A stretch of DNA of 64,000 bases from Trichoplax sp. H2 (taxonomy: Eukaryota; Placozoa; Uniplacotomia; Trichoplacea), in the NCBI GenBank assembly GCA_003344405.1, contig NOWV01000184.1:92877-156876 (forward strand), read 5' to 3'. Below the pieces are notes generated by a model. The model worked only from the letters and a program-made list of their open reading frames with translations. It made no database searches and was not told where the DNA came from. How positions within the stretch are numbered: position 1 is the stretch's first letter; every line of letters begins with the position of its first letter. The position numbers and the translations under genes were made by a program. Below, one piece after another: positions 1 to 12,440 of the stretch.

Positions 1-1509
1 AGCAGCAATAATTTGCTTAACTGTAGATCATAATAACAAGTACTTGTATACTGGCTCATCGGATGCTACATTACGATCTTGGGAAATATATACGGGACAG
101 CCAATTACCGTTTTCAAAGGGCACGTTGCATCCATTACATGTGTCAAGGTAAAATTAAATATCCATCATTAAAATAATAAGTATTGAAATATGGTAAGGT
201 GTATAGAGTAGATTGATCGTTGACGGTTTCTGAATATATCTAGTAAAATCTACTTCTTGTAAATAGAGGTAACATTGATAGGAGCCTATTATTGCGTTTA
301 TTTTTAAAATTTTTAATTAATAATTATGTTGCTATATAGATGATAAACAACTTTCTATTTACTGGTAGCGCTGATCATACAACTCGATGCTGGCTAAGCA
401 ACACTGGATCTTGCCATAAAGTCTATAATGGACATACACACAAAATTTCATGCCTTGATGTAGATAGAAATATTCGTAAGTTTCGATACGATAATTTCAC
501 AGCTTCAGATAGAAACATTTAAAATACTCGATGTGATCCTGTGAATTAAAATCAGTATTTATATAGCAAATCGTTCTATATATTATAACGTTCTTTGACC
601 GAAAAATTTACGAAAAATTTTATAAATTCTTTTATTTAATGAACTGCACAAAATTTATCAGTTCTCACTAATAGCTAATAACAATTGATATTTTAAACTA
701 TTATATTCATTACCGCATGACTTTTAAGCTAGCATCATCATCAACGAATAAATCAATTAATTCACGTAGTGTTACTATAACGGAATTAAACAAAAGAAAA
801 CTAGAACTTGATATATGATTATAATCATCTATTTACGTGTATAAAGTTTCTTTTTCACAATTCAAATTTCTAAAATATTTCATTTGCTGCTATTATTTGC
901 TACTTAAGTCTTCACTGGCTCTGCCGATAATACCATTCGTGCTTATGATATTGATTCCGGACGAGTTATTGGCATATTAAAAGGACATTTATATGCCGTA
1001 AAATGTCTTAAGGTAAAATTATAATATTACCTAACTAAACTAACGACATGCTAAAACACAAAGATATGTAGCAATTATTTATTGCGGCTGATGTTGGACA
1101 TCAAATTTGATTCATTATCTTCTTAGTATGCCTTAAAAAAGAAACAGGAGTAAGGAAATATTATTAGTATTATTAGTATTAGCATTACTATTATTGGTAT
1201 TATTAATTATGAGGTAACGTTAAACTAAAAAATAAAGCTTTATGCAGTATATTTCGAAAATTCATAATAATTCATCATTATCATATGATTTCTAAGGCTC
1301 TCATCAATAATTTGAGGCAAAGTTACCATACCTCGATCGTTTATTTAAGGCATTTGAAATAGCTCTAGGAATGTTCCAAGTATGTTTCTAATACATATTC
1401 ATAATACTATTTTCTGATTGTATAGATCTATAACAATACTTTATACAGTGCATCTGAGGATGGAAGTATACGATCTTGGAATATTCGAAAATTAAATTCT
1501 TATCGATAA
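1..1509 (+). CDS. WDR86: WDR86-like WD40-repeat protein, 3' end (four exons; gene begins before the window)
   Basis: Exons I can join are 2-148, 340-475, 909-1012 and 1426-1509 (TAA at 1507-1509). All three introns are GT-AG and phases match (0, 1, 0). The joined tail is about 156 codons and holds four consecutive WD-type blades, each with a TGS/ASxD motif and a strand such as LRSWEI, TRCWLS, IRAYDI or IRSWNI, followed by GH in three of them. The run YTGSSDATLRSWEIYTG, then CW in the second blade and AYD instead of a final WD in the third, follows the pattern at the C-terminus of animal WDR86; that match is from memory of the family. A WD propeller is a protein-interaction scaffold, and the exact role of WDR86 is not established. 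The protein ends soon after the last blade, without the extra tail of the human protein. The 5' part is outside the window. An AATAAA at 2055-2060 is a possible but distant polyadenylation signal. WD40 identity is firm; orthology to WDR86 is likely. Confidence 0.82.
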
Positions 1510-3748
1510 CTATAACCTTGATAGCTGCAAAACTATTATCATTATTTTTGCAAGATTAAATTCACATAAAAAAACCTTCCTCAATTAATGGTGTAGGAAT
1601 TGATTAAAGAGTTCATTTAAATATTTCTGACTGAGATTATTTAATATATTTGTTAAGGACTTAAAACACAATTCATCCGACTTTAATTATAATCATTTAA
1701 TTATTTATGCAGGTTATAAACCTTTTTCAATGATGTTAGTTGCATAGCGCTAATGAATAATTGATGTAATACCGATATCAGAAATTGTTATAATATACTA
1801 TTTCAATATAGATACCGTAGCATAGCAAATAATTGAATACCATTTAATATAACATTAAGATTTTGATTGCACAATTTATAATATTATAGACTACGCTAGT
1901 AGTCTATGGTTCATTCTATTATAATTGCCCAAATGAAAAAGATATTTATAAGCAGAAATATATTTAGATATCTATCTTCAGGCAAATCATTTTGTAAACT
2001 CATAATGAGCTTGTAATGACTAGTTTACTTGTTTTAATGGTATCATTTAATTAAAATAAAATGATATTTTTTTAGATGTAGGTACAATATCCGTTCTATC
2101 CATGCTGATTTCGATTTTTATTAGCATACGTATACAGATTAATAGCTACGGTACTAATGCATTCATATTTTCAAGTTGTAATGATATACCCTAAATAAAA
2201 TCAAAATGACTCATATTTTTATAAAGCTATTATTAGTCTTAAATTCTACCTTGCAGCTTCGATTACTATTCAAGTCATGCATAGCATGAATATATTGTTT
2301 ATTATGCATTACTTATTCAAATATATCATAAAATTAGAAGTCCTTAATGATAATTCACTGCTAGTTGTACTGAATTCGTGAGTAATTAGTTATCCAAAAA
2401 CTAGCTTCAAAATCTATATATTGGTAGAACTTTCTATCGATATGTAGATCAAATATGATATGTTACCGTACTATTTTATTTTCAAAATCGAATTCTTTTA
2501 GTCTTCATTCAATTACGGGGTTAAAATTTGTACTGCAAAAGTTATCTGTTCATAGGTACCAAGAGCGAGTTCATTGAAGATTAATTAATAGAAAGTCACA
2601 TAATAAAATTTATTCTTTCAAATTTGTCATAAAGAGGAAGCAAAATATGTTAAAATATAAATATTCATCTAAAAATATCGCATCTTCAACATATGCCTCA
2701 ACACATATGCCTTATTCATCAGTAATCTAGGATTACTTCGAAAAAATCGGTTGTTTGACAAAATAAATTCGCTAGTGAAAAAACACTGCAAGTGTTTGAA
2801 TACGTTATAAACAGTTCCAACACAAATATAAACAGCACGAATAGAGTGAGGCAAGAATGAAATCATTTCAAATAATAAGCTTTCGATACTACGGGATATT
2901 ATAAATTAAAAAACTTGATATAGCAATCTGCATTATTTGTTTAAAGAATTTTTAGTGTATCTCATATTTCAAAGTTAACTTTACATTATGAAAACAGTCT
3001 TCGCTGATCGAATAAAAATATAACAGGGACAGCAAGCAAAACTTACTAACAAAAAATTTTACTTTTAAGGCAATTTTGAACTTGTGAAGCTATATCGCCT
3101 TTAAAATTATGCTGTAACTTGGATATAAAAAATGAGTATTATACATATAGAAAAAATTTAAGTTTTACCGGATTAAAACAGAGTTATTAGTAATAAATTC
3201 ATTCAGAATGAAACTAATTCTAGCTGACACTTTAACATCCATGATATGAATGAATGAATAAGAAACCATCTTGAAATGCTACATAAAGCCGATTTTACCA
3301 GCTCATTTAAAAGAATGATAAGTTTTCTAGGCTAAACAATGTAAGCTATAAATATCTACTCTAATTGCTGAAAACAATTTCTATCGTGTAGAAAATTTTA
3401 GTGATTAATCATTATATATAGCTAAAGCATGATCGTGGTAGGATATATTCATTTATGCGATTGGAAAGCCATCTAATAGAAATCTATTCTAGATAATTAA
3501 GCTCTATATAATCTGCATTTACTATTTAGATATCAAAAAAAGTCTGTAATGAAGGAACAATTTCCAATTTCTATCTATAACTTGAACGATCTCTTATTTC
3601 GATTGAGTAATAGCTGAACTGAGGCATTGCTAACATAAGATCTCGGATTGCCTTTAATTTCTTATAAACTATTATGGACGTATTGGTACTATCGGTCTAC
3701 TGGAATATCAGTATTTAAATATTACGCATGTAGCCATCATCATGGCTA
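1510..3748. other. AT-rich intergenic stretch between two convergent gene ends
   Basis: This is the tail-to-tail space between the WDR86-like gene and the coiled-coil gene. It should contain both 3' untranslated regions. I see no exon with bordering splice sites and conserved protein sequence. An AATAAA lies at 2055-2060 on the plus strand, overlapping a short inverted repeat (TATCATTT ... AAATGATA near 2041-2070). Confidence 0.6.
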
Positions 3749-6700
3749 TCACGAACTATCTGGTTTTAAAACCGAAACTTGCAGTGACGGTCTACGTGCT
3801 TTTCTCCTTAAAGTAGCAGGTATAGGAGAACCTGCAGACTGTATATTTCTTGCTCCGGTTGATGACGATTTCAATGGACTATCATAGCTAGCCGCAGTTT
3901 CTGATCTATAGGGTGCGTCGCTATCACTGTCCTCACTTAGAGCAATCGATTCTTGAAGTTTCGACGTTGATTTCATTTTTGCTTTAAAAACAGAGATCTG
4001 CTGTTCTAATGGAGTAACTGGCATACTACTGCGTCTTCTGCGTGACTGTTTAGCTGCTTTTGCTACACTAGGATCTTTTTTCGTGTCTTGGCTAACCAGA
4101 CTAAGAGCGGCCTTATTTCTGGCATGGATAACAGCCTAAGATAGAAAAAATATCAGTAATAGTTTATCAAAGATTTGCCATTTAGTAAATTATCCATCTG
4201 CAGTATAATATAGCGATTCTCAAACTATTAAACACACATTTTAATTTTACTATTTCTTAAATCTAAACCCATCGCTTTTGCAATTTAGACTCTATCTACA
4301 GGATTTATTGTCAACAACCTGCCTTTAATAACTCAAATTTTAGCAATTACGCCAGTACTATAGTATATGAAAAATAACTATTGATGTGCTCTGAATATGT
4401 TTAAATTATGTCAGTAGGATTGAAATTTAGATTATTTCCTACATTTAAAACATAACTATCTAAAATGCGGTGGACATGAGGCAAATTATTCTTTAGCATT
4501 TTTAAAAACTAGTTTGCGTTTAGCAACATCTAACATAACTTACAACATCCCTACCAAATAATTGATTAATTGTATTTACCTGCAGAGTTTTTCGAGCATA
4601 ACTTCGACTTGTTTCCTATAAATATTTTTACGAAATAAATAAATTACTTTTAAATTTCTAGACGATACATTTCAATAAAGTACTATGATACTGAAGGGTT
4701 GATCAAGATATCGCGATAATCATTAACCTGCTTCTGTTCACTATCGGTTTTAAGACGAACTAATTCATCGCACTTTTCCATCAAACGTTTTCTGAAATCG
4801 AAATAACAACATGATTAATCCTTTAGCTAAGCAATCGATTTCTAGAGTAAAACTACGATAGTAGTAATTTGCGAGATATAAATCGATAAATCGTATATCT
4901 AAATTCGCGATATGTATTCTTAATTACCGAACTAAGGTATTGTCGGCCATTAACGTGTGAATCTTCTGTTTAAATTTCTCTTCAACCTCAATTACCTAAA
5001 GATAGGAATATAAAGTATTATTAAAATATCTATAAGACCATAACGAAATACTATTACTTCGATGGAGTATCGTAGCCGGTGAAACTCTGCTAAGAAGATA
5101 AGCTACTATAAATTTTCTTCTGAGACAAATTGTTTTTTGGTTAAAGATTTATGATCGTACTTTTTTCGAAAAGTCTTTCAGTTTATACTTAACTATGATA
5201 TCCTTGCATGGGAAGTTTATTTAATAAGACAGTAATTTATGAGATTACTATTGAAAGTTATAGCATTAATGGAGATGTGTAGTAAAGCTACTCGATTAAT
5301 GTAAGAGGGCTATGAGTTAAGTATGACTTCAAAAGCGATAAAGAATCTGTTCAAAGACTTCGAATTTTCATAACTGTCAAAACAGACCTTTTCTTGAAAA
5401 TTATCTTCGTAGCCTTTTAACTTAGTCCTCTATTAATAGAATATGAAAAGTTGGATTTGACATTGTAGTTATATGTTAGATTTTCTATGAAGAGATTGAA
5501 CTTTTATAAAATAATTTCTACGTATCTCTTTCTCTTTCCTATACTTACCGATTCAACTACTTGACTTCGTAGCTTAAAAATTTGATCCTCAGCTTCCCGT
5601 AATTTACTATGTAATTTGAGGCCTTCATTTTCAGTATCCTTTATAAAACAAGAGATTTAAATTTCTTGTAGCATACGTTGTTACACCATGATGTTTTCTA
5701 TAATGCTAATCCATGCTATTTTAAGCTACAATTCTATATATAAATTGGATGGATATGTAAAGCCAAACTCCTTACTACTATCAACGTTTAATAAAACTTG
5801 CCTCCAGTTTTAACTTTGTGGTTCGCAGTTCTTCCATAACAGCGGTTGCTTTTGCAAACTTTCGAAAAAGTGCCTGTATACCATTTGAAAACGGAACAAA
5901 ATTAAAAACAAGCCGTTAAGAATAAGAAGTTGTCTATGGTATGGTAAAACTAGTAACTACCGGTATGCAATAATTAACCAATAATTACCTCTAATTCAGC
6001 CTTATGATCATGGCGAACTGCTTCTAACTCCATTTTACCCTGTCTAGCTAAAGTTGCTAGCTCAGTTCGTTTCTCTTTTGTCAGTTCTTCCTCTATAGGG
6101 TTATAGTAAAATTATTAAACTACCGTATTAAATTATATGATTCTTAATTGAGATTTGAAGACTGTATAAAAGCGATTTAGGGACGACATCCTTGGCATTA
6201 TGAACTTGCTGGTTATAGTTTTATGATTAAAAATTTACTTTGTCTGGCCAGTTCTCGTTCCACTGTTTGCCGTTCATGCTGTTTTAATTCAATCTATTAA
6301 AAGTAGATATTAAAAGCGAATGAATTTAGCACCGGTAAACTATACTTTTGATATCAGTCAATAAAGGGACTGTCAGGTCATTATTATCCGATTTCCTAAA
6401 TCAAATATAATAAATGCATTTAAAAATCTAATAGTACCTCTCTCTTTGTCCACTTCTCATCCATTTCTATCGATATTTGTGTCTAATTAAAAATTCACAA
6501 TCCGATTGTTAAACTACGACCCTTTTGCTATGGATTATAGAATTATACTTTAGCAAGAAATAATTAGCTACTGACTTGTACTCGTATTTATGACATTTTA
6601 TTCTAATCTACCTTGTAGCTGTCAAAAGCAGCTTGCAGGAATTGCCGTTCACTTTTAATACTTTCTAAAAGTTATAAAACAAAGGTAATTTGTAAACACA

Positions 6701-9115
6701 AATCGGTGTTATTCGATCTCTGTTGGCATTAATTACCGCATCGTCTCATAGCTACAAGGTAAAATAATTATTGGCTGATACAGAGTTTTTATGACGAATT
6801 AATAAATTATATAGCGACTTCTAGATTAATTATATATTATCGTTGAAATGTAAAGATTACGTAGTATAGAAGGTGTGAGAAAGACAACCCGACAAATAAT
6901 CACCTTTATACATAGACTTTATTTTTGTCGTATAAGACGTCTGCAGATACAGTATTTCTTGTATCGATATAAATTTTACACTTACCAATTTCTTCTTTTA
7001 GAGTTTTCTCTAAATCGTCCATCTGAAATTAAAGAAATGCATTTAATCTCATCCTAATGATTCGGAATAACATAGTCTTATGATTTCATATTTCAAACTA
7101 TATCGTCATTCTGCACAGTGGTTATCAATGTACATATACTTTTTAAAATATATCTTACCTCTTTAATATGCTGTTCTTGTACTGTTTGTAAAGTTTTTTC
7201 CGACTGTAGCTTTAAAACTCTAAGAAAAATAGAATAAAACATATGTATGTTAAGTATGATGAAAAAATAAAATTCGTTTCATATAGCTATTCAAAACCAT
7301 AGCATATCAGGATACTTATTATTAAGGGGCAATTTAAATGGTGAAAATATAGTATGTAAAACTACTAATTGAAAAATCATTTATTAGTTAATATAGTTGT
7401 AATTAGGGTTAATCTTCGTACAGAATGTCGTCCTCATGTTCTAATTTTAATTTCGATTTAACTTCATCAAGTCGTAATTGTGCCTAAATATAATTAATCA
7501 GAGCAAAATTTAGATATACTGATTCAAAGTGCTGGACAATTACAATAAACTATAGTGATCGCTGTATTTCGCAAGTCCAGATATTTACTTACTTCTTCTA
7601 ATTGAACATCTCTTGTTCTTCTTTCTTGCTCCAATAGTAGATTGAGCTCTGAAACTTGCTCTTGTAACTCAATCATTAACTTTTCACTAAGAAATTATTA
7701 AGGAAATAATTAATTTATTACGTTACTCCTCTCATTATCGATTTTAGTACTACTAGCAACGGCTTAACTGTTGTGTATATTTAATTGTAAGATAATTATC
7801 GTATTCTTTTACATAAAAAAGTTGTTGCTAAAACTATACTTAGCTAAAGTTGCGACTTACTTTTCGATAAAGGAGACATGCGAAGTATACTGACGAGCAG
7901 ATGTCACAGGACTGGATTTACGTTCCTCCTTTCGATCAGTTACCGGTATATCAGTTGGAGAATCACGATCATCTTTTAAATCTGGACTATTATAGAAATA
8001 TTTGGGTTGTGCTGACAATGATCTGAACGACTGAAAGAAAGGAGAAGAGAGTGAAGGTTTGGCTTATGATAGAAAATAAGAATAGATCCGGATGTAAAAT
8101 AACTTGGTCCAAGGCAATTGCAGATTAGCAATCTTCAACTTTTATCTTAGTTACATGGAAAATGTAAAAGTTTTATTCCCCTATAGATTACCTTGCGCTC
8201 TTGTGGTTCAGATTTACCAAAAAATTTATTAGAATCAATAGTAAATTTCCAATATCTATCTTCTTTCGATAAAGTGTAGCCTTTTCCAATAACAGTCTAA
8301 TTAAAATAATAAATTTAGTTAAAAATAGTTAACGCACGTAAAATTTTTAATTTAGAATTTTGCATTGTTGTTTGGTTTAAAATTTTTCAGGATAAGCTAA
8401 CATTAGAAGAATCGGTAGGCTCACAACCTTGTTAAATTGTGGATAATTTATCTGGCGTTTTCGGGGATATGTAGATGATAATGGTCTTCGTACGGGTGAT
8501 TCAGCAAAGCGGCGACACCTTAGTTTGATGGTGCAATGTGATCTAAGTTAATTTCTAACTACTTTATTTACAGATAATTCAGTGGAACTAGTTCACTCAC
8601 TGCGCTTTTGCTGTATGAGGTCTAGACGGAATAGTAATCGTCTGATCTTCGCCAAAAGTAACTCGTGAAGAAGCTGTTGATGGCCTAAATTATTTAAATT
8701 CAAGCAGAACGATTAAATAATTTTGACAAAGAGTCTATGATAAATTAAAAGTCTACATACACTTATTCAGAATTTGAAGCTTTAATAAGCTGTCATAAGT
8801 AAATTGATTAAGAAACATGTTGCAGTTTTTAGTAATGTAGCTACCGTTATTATCAAGCTTAGTTAATAAAGATTTTATTACGGTGCTGAAAGTAACACAG
8901 TGCATCATTTACGGTAAACAACTAGACCTAAGGACGGCCTTCCTTATCGTCCATTAGTAAATTACGCACTGATACCTAACAGTATAATTCGCTTACCTTG
9001 CTCTACCCTTATCCGAGGAATTAAGTAAAATTGATTTACTTATAATCGGTGACTTGCTGCCCATACCCGAAATAGACAAGACTTGAGGGGGTTCAACGAC
9101 CACGTTAGACGCCAT
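3749..9115 (-). CDS. coiled-coil protein of about 598 residues, complete, 19 exons, family not recognised
   Basis: Exons on the minus strand are 9115-8997, 8684-8601, 8518-8428, 8296-8192, 8030-7861, 7686-7593, 7483-7422, 7219-7159, 7022-6986, 6664-6612, 6482-6438, 6293-6239, 6092-5989, 5873-5802, 5638-5549, 4995-4928, 4791-4728, 4615-4580 and 4135-3749. They sum to 1797 nt with no frame break. I chose the ATG at 9115-9113 because the first exon then ends in phase with exon 2. Residues 1-190 are polar and Ser/Pro-rich with an aromatic patch (RYWKFTIDSNKFFGK, about 112-126). About 190-470 is almost continuous Glu/Lys/Gln/Leu-rich heptad coiled coil. The last 110 residues hold a basic cluster (SRRRRSS), an acidic EDSDSD stretch and a Ser-rich tail. 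One donor (after 5802) is GC rather than GT. The make-up suits a ciliary, centrosomal or cytoskeletal structural protein; flagellum-associated coiled-coil proteins such as FLACC1 are a family to compare, but I do not assign one. The exon model is well supported; function is unknown. Confidence 0.82.
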
Positions 9116-9804
9116 CTTTTAATTTGCCTTTCTAATATTTTATTTCAGTGAAATAAAATGGCAATATTTATGCTGTGTAGTTATACTAAGAATTATCAGT
9201 TGCTGGTATTAGAAATAGTAAGGGCTTGATCTTATCTGGATCTAAGCTCTTTAACGCAGGTAAAAAGTTATTCGATCATCAGGTCCGACGGTTTGCAGCG
9301 CACCTAAATGAATTAATTCATGACATTAATACAGCTTAAACTTATTTATTAAATTCAGATCACTGTTACACCACAAGCTATTAGTACAGTACAACTAAAG
9401 GAAAAATTAATTACCTCAACATAACTTTATCATATTTAGATTATAAATAATTTAGCGGCTTTTAGTTCTGTGTGTGTATAGTTACTACAGAGCAAGAAAC
9501 TATCCAATAGTGACCATCTTGCAGAAAGATATTTTCTTATTCTCATGTACTTGTTTAGCATAGAAGCCTTAGTAAATTCATACTATGCTATATAATCAAT
9601 TCGTCAATTATAAACCACTACACTAGTGATAGAAAGGATGTATTGTTCATAGACTCTTTATGGTCAGCTATATAATAACGGCAACATTGACAGTAAACAG
9701 CTTTAATTCGGATTCAGTTGCTATAGCAACAAAGTGCTGTAGGTCATGATAGCCAATTAATCCAATCGTATAGTTTATACTATAGACTTGCTATCGAATC
9801 TCTG

Positions 9805-10576
9805 TTGTCCTTATATTAATACACTACTATAGCAAGCGCCATTACTGACGTAACGGAATATCTTAACTTGCAGAAGTAACTATTTCTTTTAGCAATAATC
9901 AGCTAGATAGCAGATACTCGATATTCATATTTAAAATTTTAATCGTTTAGTCGTAGAACTAGCTAACTTAATATCGCTCTAGGAGTCAAAATATGACAAT
10001 TGATTAGCAGCAAAGTTGTAATTATTTACCTTGAATGAGTGCTATCCTTATCTAATCAAGTTTAGTACACGTCATGTAGGCCAACGAGATAAAATAAATA
10101 CAAAATTGCAGAATAAGATGGATACAAACGGCATTCGGTTTGGAAAGTAGTCTCACATAGATATTTTTCGTAATTATCTTTGATTCTATTCAATATTAAT
10201 GCACTACTAAAGTAAGTACCGGCATCATTTCTGACGTCGCTGAATATATTAGCTTACAGAAGTGATTACTTCTTTAGCCGTAAAGAGCTTGATGACAAAT
10301 ACTCGATATTCATGATCGAAATTTTAATCATTTAGTTGTAGAGCCATCTAATTTAATATCCCTGTAGAGTCAGAACATGACGCTTAATTTTAAGTAAAAT
10401 TGAAATTATTGACCTTGAATGAGTGCTGCTCTTTAATAAGTTTAACACACGCCATACTAGGCGATGAGATAACATAGATACTAAACTGCAGGTCAGAATG
10501 GATGCTAACATCATTATGATTTGGAAAGTAGTCTCATATAGGTATATTTCATGACAATCTATGATTCTATTTAGAC
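9805..10576. repeat. tandem duplication, two diverged copies of about 384 bp
   Basis: Copy 1 is about 9805-10190 and copy 2 about 10191-10576. Anchors recur at constant spacing: CAGAAGT at 9871 and 10257, TTGAATGAGTGCT at 10031 and 10415, TGGAAAGTAGTCTCA at 10141 and 10522. Spacing drifts from 386 to 381 through small indels. Roughly four bases in five match by eye, so the duplication is not recent. Neither copy has an open reading frame of note. It starts about 0.7 kb upstream of the coiled-coil gene's start codon. Confidence 0.85.
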
Positions 10577-12411
10577 CATGATAGAAATTACAATCGAGAT
10601 TTATTTATTCTTCAAAAATACAGATGATAACCAATAGCTAGCTTAGGATAAGAAAACTTCTTAAATTAGAGCAAATATTTTAACGTTACTGTTCATTTCT
10701 CGATTATAAACTAGTATAGAACTAAATGATCGATGACCGAAGCCAACTACTCAGTGTATAGCAATGACTTAGCGAAGATAGTAAATTTAAAAATAGTCTG
10801 ATAGCAACCTTATGGAAGGATTGCATTTACCTACATTATCTCAGTTTTCATCTTCCATATGATCAAAGAGTATACCTACTAGGACACTGTGATGTATTCC
10901 AATACGTAAGATATTTAAATTGTGACATGTGTATACTGAGATTTTACTAAAAGAGCTAAATTTTCAGCTGTAACATCACATTAGTTCCCTAAAACGAATT
11001 TCTTCAATGTGAAGAGATTGCACCTTTCCGCTGCGGCTGTGTTGTTGTATATTTCAGTACCAGGAATATAACAGCAGGATATTTGCACATTCATAACTAT
11101 TTTAGTATGGATAAATAATATTACACTCTTACAAAAGTAAAAATGCCACGCCTTTATTTATGTCGGATTAAATTTTATGAAATAGGTGTCATAAGCCCTG
11201 TTTTGCGTTGCCGTTACATTGAGTAAAATATTTAAGAGGTGATTATAATACCTCAGCAAGTAACAGTATTGGTAATCTGCATTTAAAATCAAGTAATGGA
11301 TTTGCATTAAATTACCGAAGTAATAGAAAATCATTAATAGACACGAAGGCCAAAAGCTAATAGTAGTGATCGAATTACAGTATGTCTACCTCATGAAATT
11401 ATAATTATATACTCGTACAGCGAACAGTTGTAAGTTTTTGGCGAGCTCGATAAACATTACTCGTAGCCGGTATTCAACGCAAAACCCCATAGCTGATTAT
11501 TTAATTCGGCGGTATATCTGAAATTGAAATTTTCAAGTAATATAAGTCATTAATGAAGCCGGTTGCTATTCTGTCAAGAGAGCTGAGCAACTGCAATGTG
11601 AATAGGTAATCATTCCATTTGGATCCGCAACTGCAATTCTGAACCTTCGGAGAGCATCAATAGGCGTGTATAACATACAATAGACCCTTTCTTGGCAGAA
11701 CTTTATGAAATATTGCAATTGGCTATGGCTTAAATTCCCGTATAGTTGTAATCTACTAAATTTATTAGCACGATTATTGGTATGAGTAACTACAATGCAT
11801 GAGATATCATCGACATTGTTAATACTACCCTAACTCTAGAATATTAAAGCTACAATAGCGAGCATGTCAAGTTCAACGTTACGTCTTACTCTGTATTTGA
11901 ATTTTCTGATTGAAAACAGTTACTAACTTAAATGTATCTATAATCTAAATTAGATGCTACTGTATAGATAAATAATATTAGCAATTTATTATGTTATGAA
12001 CTCAATCCTTTATTGATATAGAAGGTGGCAACAACTTAATTAACTTCTTGTAAGGGAATGATGACATCATCTAATTACATATTTGTCATATCAATAAGTG
12101 AGAATTATAATGCGTAATGTGATTGATTTGTAACATTACAATCATAGTGCCTTTCATTGCAAAACTTATTCTATGATATGGATAGAATTATTTTCCATAA
12201 CATATTAATAATCTCAGAAATGAATGTCAAGAACAGTAATAAAACATGTGATTTTGACATTATTAAATTAGCTCATTTATACTGCACCAAACTCCAACAC
12301 AATTTATTCGGCAGTGCATGCTATTACTGATTACCTAAATTAATATTTCAAAGGTTGTCATCATTTAGCCCATTATGGGCTGTGAATATCGGATTTAAAT
12401 ATGACTCGTAT

Positions 12412-12440
12412 AATTAATGTATTTTACTGATACATTAATT
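12412..12440. repeat. perfect 10-bp inverted repeat with 9-nt spacer
   Basis: AATTAATGTA at 12412-12421 is matched by its reverse complement TACATTAATT at 12431-12440. In AT-rich DNA such palindromes are expected at some rate, so function is not implied. Confidence 0.55.

Noticed and set aside
3648-3887. Plus-strand open frame of 79 codons
   Set aside because: It is the antisense shadow of the last exon of the minus-strand coiled-coil gene.
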